Source: a bacterium (GTDB lineage Bacteria; Actinomycetota; Acidimicrobiia; Spongiisociales; Spongiisociaceae). From it: a DNA stretch of 52,797 nucleotides. The first letter of the stretch is position 1. The number at the start of each line of letters is the position of its first letter. Positions 17,646-25,619 of the stretch are shown here, piece by piece. The notes under the pieces are model-generated. The model had not been told where the DNA came from and searched no databases. It saw only the letters and a program-made list of their open reading frames with translations. The stretch is from assembly GCA_028820935.1 (NCBI GenBank), contig JAPPHZ010000050.1, positions 1 to 52,797 on the forward strand, written 5' to 3'. Position numbers and translations under genes: made by a program.

Positions 17646-20132
17646 ATGACTGATCCCGCATCCGCCGGCGTTGCCGCCGACATGACCGAGCGGGCTCCCG
17701 AGCCCCCGCCCACCGGGCCGTGGCGCTGGATGCGCGAGAACCTCTTCTCGGGCCACACCTGGGGACAGATCGCCTTCAACTCCTTCCTCACCTTGGCCTT
17801 CGCCCTGGTGCTCCTGAACATCCTGCGGTTCATCACCTCTTACCTATTCGCTCCGGAACGCAAGTGGGCGGCGGTCACCCACAATGCGAAGCTGCTGATG
17901 GTCCAGGCCTTCCCGCAGGACGACCTGATCCGGATCTGGATGTCCCTGGGCATATTCATAGTGCTGGTGGTCTGGTCCCTGGCGTCCTGGAAGGTAGGAG
18001 GACGGCTCGAGCTCACCACCTTCGCGGGAGGCGTGAGGAGCGGCGCTGTCCTGGTGGCGGTGACGGCGATCATGCACCACGCGGCCGAGGCGCGCACCTT
18101 CGGTGTTCCCATCCTGGCATTCGACTCGCCCGCCGACTGGAGCAACGTACGTGCCTGGATACTCGTGGCCGCGGTGCTGGTAGGCGTCCTGGCCCACTTC
18201 GCCGTCCGGTGGAGCCGCGCCGCCGCTCCGTCACCGACGATCCCACTGCTGAGCGTGCCGGTGATGGTCATGGCGGCGGTGTCCGCCGTCCTATGGACCG
18301 TGGAGCTCCCGGTTCCGTTGGGTCAGTTCGACCAGACCACCGCACCGATAGCCGCCACCACCGCCAGACCGTGGACGATTCTGTTCGCTCTGGCAGTGGC
18401 CGCCTATCCCCTCGGGATCCTGGCCGAACGCATCTGGCCGCGCGCCTTCCGGCGGTTCCTCATCTCGGCCTGGGTCCTTTCCTATCCACTGATCATCTTC
18501 ATCATCCAGCGCAACCCGGTCCTCGACTGGACCGACATGATCTTGCTGCTGGGCATAGTGCTGGGCGCCGGCGCGCTCCGGGTGCTGGTCGCTCTGCCCA
18601 GAGGGCCGACCGGCGCCGCGGTGGTGGCGGCTATCGGGCTGGTGATAGCCGCCCTGCCACTCACTTCCGGCGAGGAGCCGCTCTGGGTCGCGGCGGGGTT
18701 GGTGCTGATCGGGTTGGCGACACTGATCGCCGCCCTGACGATCAAGGAGCCGGTGGTGACGGTCAGGGCGGCGGCTGCAGGCCTTGTCCTGGCTTGCCTG
18801 TTGATCTGGCTCGTCCCGATGCCGTTCCTCTTCCGGGTCCTGGTCACTGCCTTCACCCTGTTCCTGCTCGTAACGCCCACCGTCGGAGGAACGCAGCGGG
18901 GGAGGACCTACCTGGTCCGGGTCTGGGTGGCGGCCACGGTGCTGACGGTGGTGGCGTTCCGGCTGGGTGCCACGTTCGTCGACGAATCGGGCCTGACCGC
19001 CTTCGTGCGCTCGGATGTCGTCTCCATCCTCCTGGCGGTGGCACTGGGTGGCGGCGCGCTCTGGGTCCTGGGCCTCCCCCCGAGAGGGCATGCCTCCACC
19101 GCGGTGGTGGCGGCCATCGGGCTGGTGACAGCAGCCCTGCCATTCGCCTCCGGGGAGGAGCCGCTCTGGCTCACCGTGGGGTTGGTGATAGTCGGCCTGG
19201 CGATACTGACCGCCGCCTTCACGATCAAAGAGCCGGTGGAGAAGGTTCGCGCATCGGCTGCAGGCCTTGCGGTGGTGTGCCTGTCGATCTGGTTCATCCC
19301 GATGCCGTTCCTCTACCGCACACTGATAGTCGCCTTCACCCTGTTCCTGCTGGTGACGCCCACCTTCGGAGGAACCCAGCGGGGAAGGACCAACCTGGTC
19401 CGAACCTGGACAGTCGTTGCGGTGCTGACAGTGGTGGGGTTCCGGCTGGGCGCTGCCAGCACATCCCTCGAGTTCCAGGGAACCACCTTCCTGGGTGGTT
19501 TCAACCTGACCATCCTGCTGGCCGTCAGCGGCATCGCCCTGTCCCTTCCCGTCGGCCTGATCCTCGCCCTGGCGCGAACCTCCTCGATGCCCATCTTCCG
19601 GCTGCTGGCCACCGGGTACATCGAACTGGTCCGAAGCGTGCCGATGATCACCTGGCTGTTCTTCGGCTCGGCCATGCTGACCGCCTTCCTTCCGGCCGGA
19701 GTGGAGTTCGACGAGATCGTCCGGATAGTCGCGGCCATCACCATCTTCAACTCGGCCTACGTGGCCGAGAACATCAGGGGAGGACTGCAGGCCATCGACC
19801 GGGGCCAGTACGAGGCGGCCAGGGCTGCGGGCCTGAGCATCGTCCAGTCCACCTCGCTGGTGATCCTGCCCCAGGCGGTGCGGACGGTGATCCCGGCACT
19901 GGTCGGGTCGATCATCGTCGCCTTCAAGGACACCTCGCTGGTGGCCATAATCGGGCTGGCCGACATCCTGCTGATCGCTCGCAGCTTCATACCTCAGCAG
20001 AGCGACCCCAACTTCCAGGGCACCCTGCCCCAGATGATGTTCTTCATGGCGTTGTTCTACTGGATAGTTACCTTCACGATCTCGAAGCTGAGCATGCGCT
20101 ACGAGCGCAGCCTCGGTCTTGGAGAACGCTGA
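17646..20132 (+). CDS. aapM: enlarged amino acid ABC transporter permease (AapM-like) with internal duplication
   Basis: 828 aa, about twice a typical AapM. Seen: N-terminal spans (FNSFLTLAFALVLLNILRFI), many extra hydrophobic segments, and then the normal permease C-terminal part: TILLAVSGIALSLPVGLILALARTSS, YIELVRSVPMITWLFFGSAM and the EAA loop AENIRGGLQAIDRGQYEAARAAGL. Between them residues ~299-459 and ~460-620 are two copies of one ~161-aa block, each containing AAIGLV, SGEEPLW, TIKEPV, PMPFL and TLFLLVTP.GGTQRGRT. The copies are roughly two thirds identical by eye and each is predicted to add several spans. The pairing with AapQ and the coupling to ABC core genes argue that it is functional. 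What the added membrane module does is unknown. Confidence 0.92.
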   Translation: MTDPASAGVAADMTERAPEPPPTGPWRWMRENLFSGHTWGQIAFNSFLTLAFALVLLNILRFITSYLFAPERKWAAVTHNAKLLMVQAFPQDDLIRIWMSLGIFIVLVVWSLASWKVGGRLELTTFAGGVRSGAVLVAVTAIMHHAAEARTFGVPILAFDSPADWSNVRAWILVAAVLVGVLAHFAVRWSRAAAPSPTIPLLSVPVMVMAAVSAVLWTVELPVPLGQFDQTTAPIAATTARPWTILFALAVAAYPLGILAERIWPRAFRRFLISAWVLSYPLIIFIIQRNPVLDWTDMILLLGIVLGAGALRVLVALPRGPTGAAVVAAIGLVIAALPLTSGEEPLWVAAGLVLIGLATLIAALTIKEPVVTVRAAAAGLVLACLLIWLVPMPFLFRVLVTAFTLFLLVTPTVGGTQRGRTYLVRVWVAATVLTVVAFRLGATFVDESGLTAFVRSDVVSILLAVALGGGALWVLGLPPRGHASTAVVAAIGLVTAALPFASGEEPLWLTVGLVIVGLAILTAAFTIKEPVEKVRASAAGLAVVCLSIWFIPMPFLYRTLIVAFTLFLLVTPTFGGTQRGRTNLVRTWTVVAVLTVVGFRLGAASTSLEFQGTTFLGGFNLTILLAVSGIALSLPVGLILALARTSSMPIFRLLATGYIELVRSVPMITWLFFGSAMLTAFLPAGVEFDEIVRIVAAITIFNSAYVAENIRGGLQAIDRGQYEAARAAGLSIVQSTSLVILPQAVRTVIPALVGSIIVAFKDTSLVAIIGLADILLIARSFIPQQSDPNFQGTLPQMMFFMALFYWIVTFTISKLSMRYERSLGLGER
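18541..19506 (+). repeat. tandem 483-bp (161-codon) duplication within aapM
   Basis: The string gcggtggtggcgg occurs at 18618 and 19101, 483 bp apart, and similarity runs in frame from about 18541-19023 to 19024-19506. The copies have diverged by many substitutions but no visible frame-disrupting indels, so the duplication is old and selected. Confidence 0.85.
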
Positions 20133-20156
20133 TGCCGAATCACTGAGGAGGATGTA

Positions 20157-20900
20157 ATGACCACCAACGGATCCCAGGCGATCATCTGCGAAGACGTAAA
20201 GAAGTGGTTCGGTGACTTCCAGGCTCTGAGCGGGGTGTCAACCTCGATCGGCTGGGGCGAGGTGGTGGTGGTGATCGGACCCTCCGGCTCCGGCAAGTCC
20301 ACCTTCATCCGTTGCATAAACCGCCTCGAGGCCCATCAGGCGGGGCGGATCGTGGTCGACGGGATGGAGTTGACCAACGATCTCCGCAACATCGACGCCA
20401 TCCGCCGCGAGGTGGGCATGGTGTTCCAGCAGTTCAACCTGTTCCCCCATCTCACGGTCCTGCAGAACATCACCCTGGCGCCGATCTGGGCTCGCAACCG
20501 GACCAGGTCGGCTTCCGAGGCCGCCGCCATGAAGCTCCTCGAGCGGGTCGGCATACCCGAGCAAGCGCACAAGTACCCCGGCCAACTCTCCGGCGGGCAG
20601 CAGCAACGGGTCGCCATCGCCCGGGCCCTGGCCATGAACCCGAAGATCATGCTCTTCGACGAGCCCACCTCGGCGCTCGACCCCGAGATGATCAAGGAAG
20701 TCCTCGATGTGATGAAGGAGCTGGCCGAATCGGGCATGACGATGATCGTGGTCACCCACGAGATGGGGTTCGCCCGCGAAGTCGCCGATCGAGTCCTCTT
20801 CTTCGACTACGGGATGGTCGTCGAGGAAGGAACGCCCGAACACTTCTTCCACAACCCCCAGCACGACCGCACCAAGCTCTTCCTCAGCCAGATCCTTTAA
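20157..20900 (+). CDS. aapP: amino acid ABC transporter ATP-binding protein (AapP/GlnQ-like)
   Basis: 247 aa. Seen: Walker [11 protein letters not shown]-loop [16 protein letters not shown] signature LSGGQQQR, Walker B IMLFDEP with the following TSALDPEM, and switch His [11 protein letters not shown]. This is the standard polar amino acid ATPase. It drives transport through AapQM. Start ATG 20157 has gaggatg upstream. Last gene of the operon; its TAA stop directly abuts a heptamer repeat array that may end the transcript. Confidence 0.96.
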   Translation: MTTNGSQAIICEDVKKWFGDFQALSGVSTSIGWGEVVVVIGPSGSGKSTFIRCINRLEAHQAGRIVVDGMELTNDLRNIDAIRREVGMVFQQFNLFPHLTVLQNITLAPIWARNRTRSASEAAAMKLLERVGIPEQAHKYPGQLSGGQQQRVAIARALAMNPKIMLFDEPTSALDPEMIKEVLDVMKELAESGMTMIVVTHEMGFAREVADRVLFFDYGMVVEEGTPEHFFHNPQHDRTKLFLSQIL

Positions 20901-20990
20901 CTAGTTGCGAGTTTGTAGTTGCTAGTTTCTAGTTAGTAGTTGAAAATAGTGGTTAATAACTATTGACTAGCGACTAGCAGCTAACAGCTA
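20901..20990. repeat. heptamer array hairpin A (TAGTTGC-type), convergent junction
   Basis: Left arm 20901-20942 reads as 7-bp steps CTAGTTG, CGAGTTT, GTAGTTG, CTAGTTT, CTAGTTA, GTAGTTG. After a centre (about 20943-20964) the right arm holds complementary units ACTAGCG, ACTAGCA, GCTAACA. The arms can pair into a long imperfect stem. It lies between the converging aapP and SPFH genes; the SPFH stop codon TAG is part of the right arm. See arrays at 22711, 25569, 30641, 38578 and 46392. Confidence 0.85.
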
Positions 20991-21905
20991 TTCGGTTGTG
21001 CCCTCCTTGAACATCTCGCCGATCGCGGCCACCGCGCCCAATAGGCCCGACGTGTCGAGCGGCAGGAAAATCTTGGTGGCCTGACCGTCGGCGATGCCCT
21101 GCAGAGCCTCCAGGTATTTGATAGCGATCAGGTCATCGGTCGGATCGCCGTTGTGGATCGCCAGGAAGACCCTTTCGATGGCCTGTCCCTCACCCTCTGC
21201 CACCGTGAGCTTCTGGTACTTGTCCGCGTCGGCCACCCGCTTGATGGCCTCGGCCTCGCCCTCGGCCTGGAGGATCGCGGCCTGCTTGACACCCTCGGCC
21301 TTGAGGATGGCGGATCGCTTGTCGCCCTCGGCTTCGGTCACCACCGCCCGGCGGCCCCGCTCCGCCTTCATCTGGCGGTGCATGGCTTCGGTCACGTCCG
21401 GCGGCGGCTCGATCCGCTGGATCTCCACCCGCACAACCCTCGTTCCCCACTTGTCGGTGGCGTCGTCGAGGATCTGGCGGAGCTTGCTGTTGATGACCTC
21501 GCGGGAGACCAGAGCCTCGTCGAGCTGGAGGTCGCCGACCACGTTACGCAGGTTGGTCTGGGCCAGCTTGGTGATGGCCAGGATGAAGTTCCCGACCGCG
21601 TACTTGAGCTTCACCGGATCGGTCGCCTCGAAGTAGATCACCGCGTCCACCGTGACCACCACGTTGTCCTTGGTGATGACCTCCTGCGGCGGCACGTCCA
21701 CCACCTGCTCCCGCATGTCGACCTTGAGGATTCTCTGCACGAACGGGATGACGAACCGGAGCCCGGGCGAGACGGTCCTCTGGTACTTGCCGAGGAACTC
21801 GATCAGACCCTGCTCGTACGGCCGCACGATACGGAACCCGCTCGCTGCGATCAGCAAGACCGCCAGGGCAATGATGCCTAAGAGCAATACGCCCGCTACC
21901 TCCAT
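20988..21905 (-). CDS. SPFH/Band 7 (stomatin-like, HflK/C-type) membrane protein
   Basis: 305 aa. Seen: one N-terminal span ([19 protein letters not shown]), then the SPFH domain ([65 protein letters not shown]), and a charged coiled-coil rich in AEG.K/A repeats ([29 protein letters not shown]). This is the paraslipin/stomatin subgroup usually paired with NfeD, as here (gene 39 bp upstream on the same strand). Such pairs scaffold membrane microdomains and may modulate proteolysis. Start ATG 21905 has aaaggaaa upstream. The stop TAG falls inside heptamer array A. Confidence 0.93.
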   Translation of the reverse strand: MEVAGVLLLGIIALAVLLIAASGFRIVRPYEQGLIEFLGKYQRTVSPGLRFVIPFVQRILKVDMREQVVDVPPQEVITKDNVVVTVDAVIYFEATDPVKLKYAVGNFILAITKLAQTNLRNVVGDLQLDEALVSREVINSKLRQILDDATDKWGTRVVRVEIQRIEPPPDVTEAMHRQMKAERGRRAVVTEAEGDKRSAILKAEGVKQAAILQAEGEAEAIKRVADADKYQKLTVAEGEGQAIERVFLAIHNGDPTDDLIAIKYLEALQGIADGQATKIFLPLDTSGLLGAVAAIGEMFKEGTTE

Positions 21906-21944
21906 CGGATTTCCTTTCTCTGGTGTTCTCTAGTGGGTTGGTCT

Positions 21945-22385
21945 CTAGTGGATTTCTCTGACTACCAGGCGGGTGCCTCGCAGGTCCACCACTTCCACCC
22001 TTCTACCCTCGGCAATGGGCTCACCTTCGGTGACGGCCCGCCATTCCTCCGCCTCGACCCTGATCAGCCCGGTGTTGGCGCCGGTGTCGACTCTCTCCAG
22101 CACCAAGGCTTCCATCCCGACGTAGCGACCGGGCCCCACCACCAGCCCCCCGTCCTCATCCTGGGCTCTCATGAAGCGACGCACGTACAGGAAGGAGATC
22201 CCGGTACCGACGAAGAAGAGCAACCATTGGACGATGTCGCTCAGTCCTGTCCAGGCAGCAATAGCGGCGAGCCCGGCGCCGATCGCGAACGGGAGCAGGA
22301 AGAACCCGGCCGTGACTATCTCCCCGAGACCCATGAGCAGGGCCAGGCCGGTCCACACCCATCTCCAGACTTCGTTGTCCATCAT
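21945..22385 (-). CDS. nfeD: NfeD-family protein (short form)
   Basis: About 146 aa from ATG 22385 (GGAG just upstream); starts at 22400 or 22433 are also in frame. Seen: spans WTGLALLMGLGEIVTAGFFLLPFAIGAGLAAIAAW and IVQWLLFFVGTGISFLYV, followed by the soluble OB-fold domain (YVGMEALVLERVDTGANTGLIRVEAEEWRAVTEGEPIAEGRRVEVVDLRGTRLVV), which is the NfeD1b short form lacking the ClpP-like protease part. It is translated before and together with the SPFH protein and likely binds it. The stop TAG lies in ctctagtgg, a weak single-unit match to the heptamer family. Confidence 0.9.
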   Translation of the reverse strand: MMDNEVWRWVWTGLALLMGLGEIVTAGFFLLPFAIGAGLAAIAAWTGLSDIVQWLLFFVGTGISFLYVRRFMRAQDEDGGLVVGPGRYVGMEALVLERVDTGANTGLIRVEAEEWRAVTEGEPIAEGRRVEVVDLRGTRLVVREIH

Positions 22386-22525
22386 CGTCTCCAGTCTCAT
22401 GAGGACGCGCTCGCCGTCACGATGGTTCACCACGCCTACCCGGATACCGTGGCTCGGGCAAGTCCTGCCGTCAGGTCGCCTACCGGATGTCCCTGCTAAG
22501 GATACTGACGACTGCCTCCTTAACC

Positions 22526-22531
22526 TAGACT
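22526..22531 (+). promoter_or_regulatory. candidate -10 box for the 59-residue membrane protein
   Basis: TAGACT lies 9 nt before ATG 22541 and no ribosome-binding site is present. This is consistent with a very short or absent leader. Confidence 0.35.
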
Positions 22532-22540
22532 GCGCACAGC

Positions 22541-22720
22541 ATGTATGGACCCCTCAACGGCGTAAGGGTGGCGCTCGTGACGCTGGCGGTGATCGCTGCC
22601 CTGTTTGCCGCAGTTCTCGGTTACTGGATCGTCACCCTGGTCCTGCTTGCCGGAGTGGCTCTTCACGGTCTCGGCTGGCTCTACCTAGCCCAACAAGCCA
22701 AGACCGACAATAGTTCCTAG
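22541..22720 (+). CDS. small 59-residue membrane protein
   Basis: A complete ORF from ATG 22541 to TAG 22718-22720. It encodes 59 residues: a short charged N-terminus (MYGPLNGVRV), two hydrophobic spans (ALVTLAVIAALFAAVLGYWIV and VLLAGVALHGLGWLYLA, split by a short turn) and a polar tail QQAKTDNSS. Codon third positions are G/C-rich as in the neighbours, which supports coding. It is divergent from nfeD and convergent with menB, and its TAG is the first element of heptamer array C. No family recognised; a role linked to the SPFH/NfeD membrane module is only a guess. Confidence 0.6.
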   Translation: MYGPLNGVRVALVTLAVIAALFAAVLGYWIVTLVLLAGVALHGLGWLYLAQQAKTDNSS

Positions 22721-22772
22721 TTTGTAGTCTCTAGTCTCTAGTCTACTTACTGACTACAACTAGCAACTAGTA
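22711..22772. repeat. heptamer array hairpin C, convergent junction before menB
   Basis: Forward units TAGTTCC, TAGTTTG, TAGTCTC, TAGTCTC, TAGTCTA (22711-22745), then complementary units around 22755-22772 (ACTACA, ACTAGCA, ACTAGTA). It supplies the TAG stop of the 59-residue ORF on the plus strand and the TAG stop of menB (22767-22769) on the minus strand. Confidence 0.85.
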
Positions 22773-23666
22773 GTAACGGGGGAAACGCGAGAAATCCTTC
22801 GGACGCTTCTCTACGAAGGCATCCCGCCCCTCCTGGGCCTCTTCGGTCATGTAGCCGAGGCGGGTGGCCTCGCCGGCGAAGACCTGCTGTCCCACCAGAC
22901 CATCATCGATCAGGTTGAAGGCAAACTTGAGCATCCGCTGCGACATGGGGCTCTTGGCGTTGATGATCCCGGCCCATTCCAGCGCAGTCTCCTCCAGGTC
23001 CGCATGAGGCACCACCTTGTTGACCATCCCCATACGAAATGCCTCCTCGGCCGAGTAGTCGGCACCCAGGAAGAAGATCTCCCGGGCCCGCTTCTGGCCG
23101 ACCATGCGGGTCAGGTAGGCCGAGCCGAACCCGGCGTCGAACGAGGCCACATCCGAGTCCGTCTGCTTGAAGATGGCATGCTCCTCCGAAGCCAGGGTCA
23201 GGTCGCAAACCACGTGGAGGCTGTGACCACCCCCGACCGCCCAACCCGGCACCACCGCGATGACCACCTTCGGCATGAACCGGATCAGGCGCTGGACCTC
23301 GAGGACATGGAGCCTTCCAAGACGGGCCGGGTCGATATCCGCGGCGCCTTCACCCTCGGCGTACATGTAACCGGCTCGACCGCGAATGCGCTGGTCCCCG
23401 CCCGACGAGAAGGCCCAACCACCGTCCTTAGGAGACGGGCCGTTCCCGGTGAGCAGGACGGTCCCCACGTCGCTCCATTGGCGGGCATGATCGAGGGCGA
23501 CATAGAGCTCGTCCACCGTCTGCGGCCGGAAGGCATTTCGCACTTCGGGTCGGTCGAAAGCCACCCTGACCGTCCCCTGATCGACCGCCCGGTGGTAGGT
23601 GATGTCGTCGAAGGAGAAGCCCTCTACCGGGCGCCAGGCACCGGGGTCGAACAGCTCGGAGACCAT
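22767..23666 (-). CDS. menB: 1,4-dihydroxy-2-naphthoyl-CoA synthase
   Basis: 299 aa. Crotonase-fold enzyme closing the second ring in menaquinone synthesis from o-succinylbenzoyl-CoA. Seen: FDDITYHRAVDQGTVRVAFDRPEVRNAFRPQTVDEL, the oxyanion-hole/bicarbonate region FSSGGDQRIRG, PGWAVGGGHSLHVVCDLTLAS, DSDVASFDAGFGSAYLTRMVGQKRAREIFFLG and a C-terminal FSRFPRYY, all typical of MenB rather than generic enoyl-CoA hydratase. ATG 23666 overlaps the TGA of the selenoprotein gene upstream (TGATG), so its translation is coupled to passage of ribosomes through the UGA-containing gene. The stop TAG lies in heptamer array C. Confidence 0.95.
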   Translation of the reverse strand: MVSELFDPGAWRPVEGFSFDDITYHRAVDQGTVRVAFDRPEVRNAFRPQTVDELYVALDHARQWSDVGTVLLTGNGPSPKDGGWAFSSGGDQRIRGRAGYMYAEGEGAADIDPARLGRLHVLEVQRLIRFMPKVVIAVVPGWAVGGGHSLHVVCDLTLASEEHAIFKQTDSDVASFDAGFGSAYLTRMVGQKRAREIFFLGADYSAEEAFRMGMVNKVVPHADLEETALEWAGIINAKSPMSQRMLKFAFNLIDDGLVGQQVFAGEATRLGYMTEEAQEGRDAFVEKRPKDFSRFPRYY

Positions 23667-24583
23667 CAGGAGCGAGGCATGTCACGCGGGGCGCCGGCGC
23701 AGCAGGCGACCTCCGCACCGTATGCCGCCACCGCCGCCTCCCGATCATCCTGATTCTGGTACTGGGGGGTGTCGTGACGAGGGGTGCGATGGTCCTCCGG
23801 TCGCAGCGCTTCTTCCTTCCATGGCGCGGGCCACGTGTAACCCAAGTCCACGATTCCCGGCCGGTCCATGGTCTCGAACAGGGCCAGGGCGTCGCGCATG
23901 ATCGACCGCTGCTCCCCGGGCCGGTCAGGCGGCCCGCAGGTGTGCCCCAGCGGGAAATCGGTGAAGGCCGCTCGAGGCGGGTTGGCCGATGCCGTGATCG
24001 AACGGGCGCTGGTCATGGACAGGGTGGGGACGCCCTTACGCTCGATCGCCCTGCTGACCAGCCCAACTGACTGGTGGCACACCGGTCAGACGGGTACCAG
24101 CAGCACCGCGTCCGCCCCCATTTCGAGGGTACGGTCCACCAATACCGGGATCAACTCGGCGGCCAGCCGCCGCTGCGAGTAGATGCCGCCCATAAAGGTG
24201 AGCGCCAGCGGCGCCAACTCTCCCACCGTGCCCTCGGCGACCAGTGACCGAAGGGTGTCGATCGGGAAGACCACGTTGGGATCCCGCCGGGCGGCGGCCG
24301 GATCGAAGGCGAAGTGAGTCACCCGGAGTTCGGCGCTGTCCACGTCGGTGGGGATCTCCCGGTGGGTCACGTCGTCTCGATGCGTGAAGGCCACCTGCCC
24401 GTGGCGGTAGATACCACCCGAGGCGATCAACCCCAACCGGGCTTCCGAAAGCGGTTTGCCGAGCGTGGCCCACGAAGGCGGATCCTCGTTGAGAGCCCAG
24501 CGGTAGGGCTGGTAGCCCAGCTGGGCGTAGGTCTCCCTGGTTACCGCGATGTAGTCGATCGGTCGGCGGTCGGTCTCGGTCAT
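23666..24583 (-). CDS. probable selenoprotein, glycine/betaine/D-proline reductase selenoprotein B (GrdB)-like; UGA at 24086-24088 read as Sec
   Basis: Seen: two open frames in the same phase (ATG 24583 to TGA 24088-24086, and from there to TGA 23668-23666) make a 305-residue protein if the UGA is read. The junction reads ADAVLLVPV-U-PVCHQSVGL, with residue 166 as Sec, followed by a C-terminal domain containing FTDFPLGHTCGPPDRPGEQ and IVDLGYTWP. Codon bias is strong on both sides. From memory, GrdB-family relatives carry Cys or Sec at this UPVCHQ/CPVCHQ site. A hairpin with a GU-containing loop begins 11 nt past the UGA start, where bacterial SECIS elements lie. Other genes here use UGA as stop, so the code is standard. 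The alternative is a nonsense mutation in a Cys-lacking pseudogene. Likely redox function on an amino acid-like or thiol substrate; reaction unknown. Coupled to menB by TGATG. No selA/B/C/D is in the window. Confidence 0.8.
24052..24088 (-). promoter_or_regulatory. candidate bacterial SECIS element following the UGA codon
   Basis: Counting the U of UGA as 1: ACCAG (14-18) pairs with CUGGU (28-32) around the 9-nt loop UCAGUUGGG, which places GU at 22-23. A lower stem UGC (10-12) pairs with GCA (35-37) across a small internal loop. The E. coli fdhF element has its loop GU at 23-24. Position and loop content fit SelB recognition; the stem is modest and should be folded by software. Confidence 0.55.
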
Positions 24584-24589
24584 ACGCCG

Positions 24590-24595
24590 ATTGTA
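24590..24595 (-). promoter_or_regulatory. candidate leaderless -10 box for the selenoprotein gene
   Basis: TACAAT (minus strand) lies 6 nt upstream of ATG 24583. With start-site spacing of about 7 nt, transcription would begin at the start codon. This supports 24583 over the in-frame ATG at 24616. Confidence 0.45.
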
Positions 24596-24672
24596 GGACG
24601 CTGCCCGGCCATCCATCGCAGCCTTCCAGGTCGGCGATCAGCCGGACGAACATGCAGGGTCGCCGGCTTGGT

Positions 24673-24678
24673 TAGGGT
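24673..24678 (+). promoter_or_regulatory. candidate leaderless -10 box for the alpha/beta hydrolase
   Basis: TAGGGT lies 8 nt before GTG 24687 in the ~100-bp divergent region shared with the selenoprotein promoter. No ribosome-binding site intervenes. Confidence 0.35.
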
Positions 24679-24686
24679 TCTGACCT

Positions 24687-25574
24687 GTGTGGAAGGTTCC
24701 GGAACCGAGTTCGGTGCAGGGTGTTCGTCTGGAGGACGGCACCCAGATCACCCTGCGCCGCCACGGAAAGGCGTCGGGTCAGCGTCTCGTTCTGAGCCAC
24801 GGCAACGGGCTGGCCATTGATCTATATTTACCTTTTTGGTCGCTACTTGCCGAAGATTTTGACCTTATACTCTACGATTTGAGAAATCATGGTTGGAATG
24901 AACCAGGGTCTTTGAGAGCCCACACCATACCTACATTCATTAAGGATCATGATCAAATTCTAGAGGCTATTGATAAAACATATGGACAGAAACCGAAGAT
25001 AGGCGTATTCCATTCCTTGTCCGGCCTGGTAAGCCTCCTGTCCCCGACAAGGGGGAGCGGCTTCGCAGCACGGATCCTGCTCGATCCGCCGCTATGCACT
25101 CCCGGTAGAAGCTACGAAGAGTTCGACATAGCCGCTACCCGGACAGCGGCCATCGCCCGGCGCCGTAGCGACCGATTCCGCTCTCACGATCAATTCGTGG
25201 AGCTGCTCGGCTTCTCACCCGCCTTCCGTCAGGTAGTACCCGGAGTTCTCGATCTGATGGCAAGGACGACTCTCCGCGGAGACGGTACCGGAGACACATA
25301 CACGCTTAGATGCCCCCGGGAATATGAGGCCCAGATAATCGACTACGCCAGCTCGTACTCGGTGCTTGTGGACTTCAACGATCTCGAATGCCCGACCAAG
25401 GTCTTAGGGGCTGACCCATTGGTACCGTACTCGTACCTGCCCACACTCGACCTCAGTGACATGCTGAGCGTCGACTACGACTTCCTTCCGGAAGCTACCC
25501 ATTTTCTTCCGCTCGAACAGCCGGAGCAGTGCGCGGCGATAGTACGCGACTACATCAACTCGATTAGTTTCTAG
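24687..25574 (+). CDS. alpha/beta hydrolase
   Basis: 295 aa from GTG 24687. Seen: LVLSHGNGLAIDLYLPFWSLLAEDFDLILYDLRNHGWN (oxyanion His-Gly and strand 4 region), nucleophile elbow GVFHSLSGL (Ser in HSLSG), and a C-terminal ATHFLPLEQPEQCAAIVRDYI with the likely catalytic His. A serine hydrolase of the esterase/lipase type; substrate unknown. About 190 bp of the gene (24815-25010) is strikingly AT-rich (runs such as tatatttacctttttgg) in an otherwise G/C-rich gene, without breaking the frame. Its TAG stop is the first unit of heptamer array D, shared with the converging acyl carrier protein gene. Confidence 0.85.
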   Translation: MWKVPEPSSVQGVRLEDGTQITLRRHGKASGQRLVLSHGNGLAIDLYLPFWSLLAEDFDLILYDLRNHGWNEPGSLRAHTIPTFIKDHDQILEAIDKTYGQKPKIGVFHSLSGLVSLLSPTRGSGFAARILLDPPLCTPGRSYEEFDIAATRTAAIARRRSDRFRSHDQFVELLGFSPAFRQVVPGVLDLMARTTLRGDGTGDTYTLRCPREYEAQIIDYASSYSVLVDFNDLECPTKVLGADPLVPYSYLPTLDLSDMLSVDYDFLPEATHFLPLEQPEQCAAIVRDYINSISF

Positions 25575-25619
25575 TCCGTAGTTGCTAGTTACTAGTTATG
25601 TATCTGTACTAGCGACTAG
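25569..25619. repeat. heptamer array hairpin D, convergent junction
   Basis: Forward units TTAGTTT, CTAGTCC, GTAGTTG, CTAGTTA, CTAGTTA (25569-25599, slightly irregular), a short centre TGTATCTGT, and complementary ACTAGCG, ACTAGG (25607-25619). Both flanking genes end inside it: hydrolase TAG 25572-25574 (plus) and acyl carrier protein TAG 25616-25618 (minus). Confidence 0.85.

Noticed and set aside
17720-20146. 808-codon ORF in another frame of aapM
   Set aside because: The composition (Arg/Gly/Pro/His) is that of a shifted high-GC frame and it has no permease motifs; AapM is in the other frame.
24086-24088. UGA as tryptophan (code reassignment)
   Set aside because: Other genes here, such as hyuA, hyuB, aapQ and rpoB, end on TGA, so the standard code holds.
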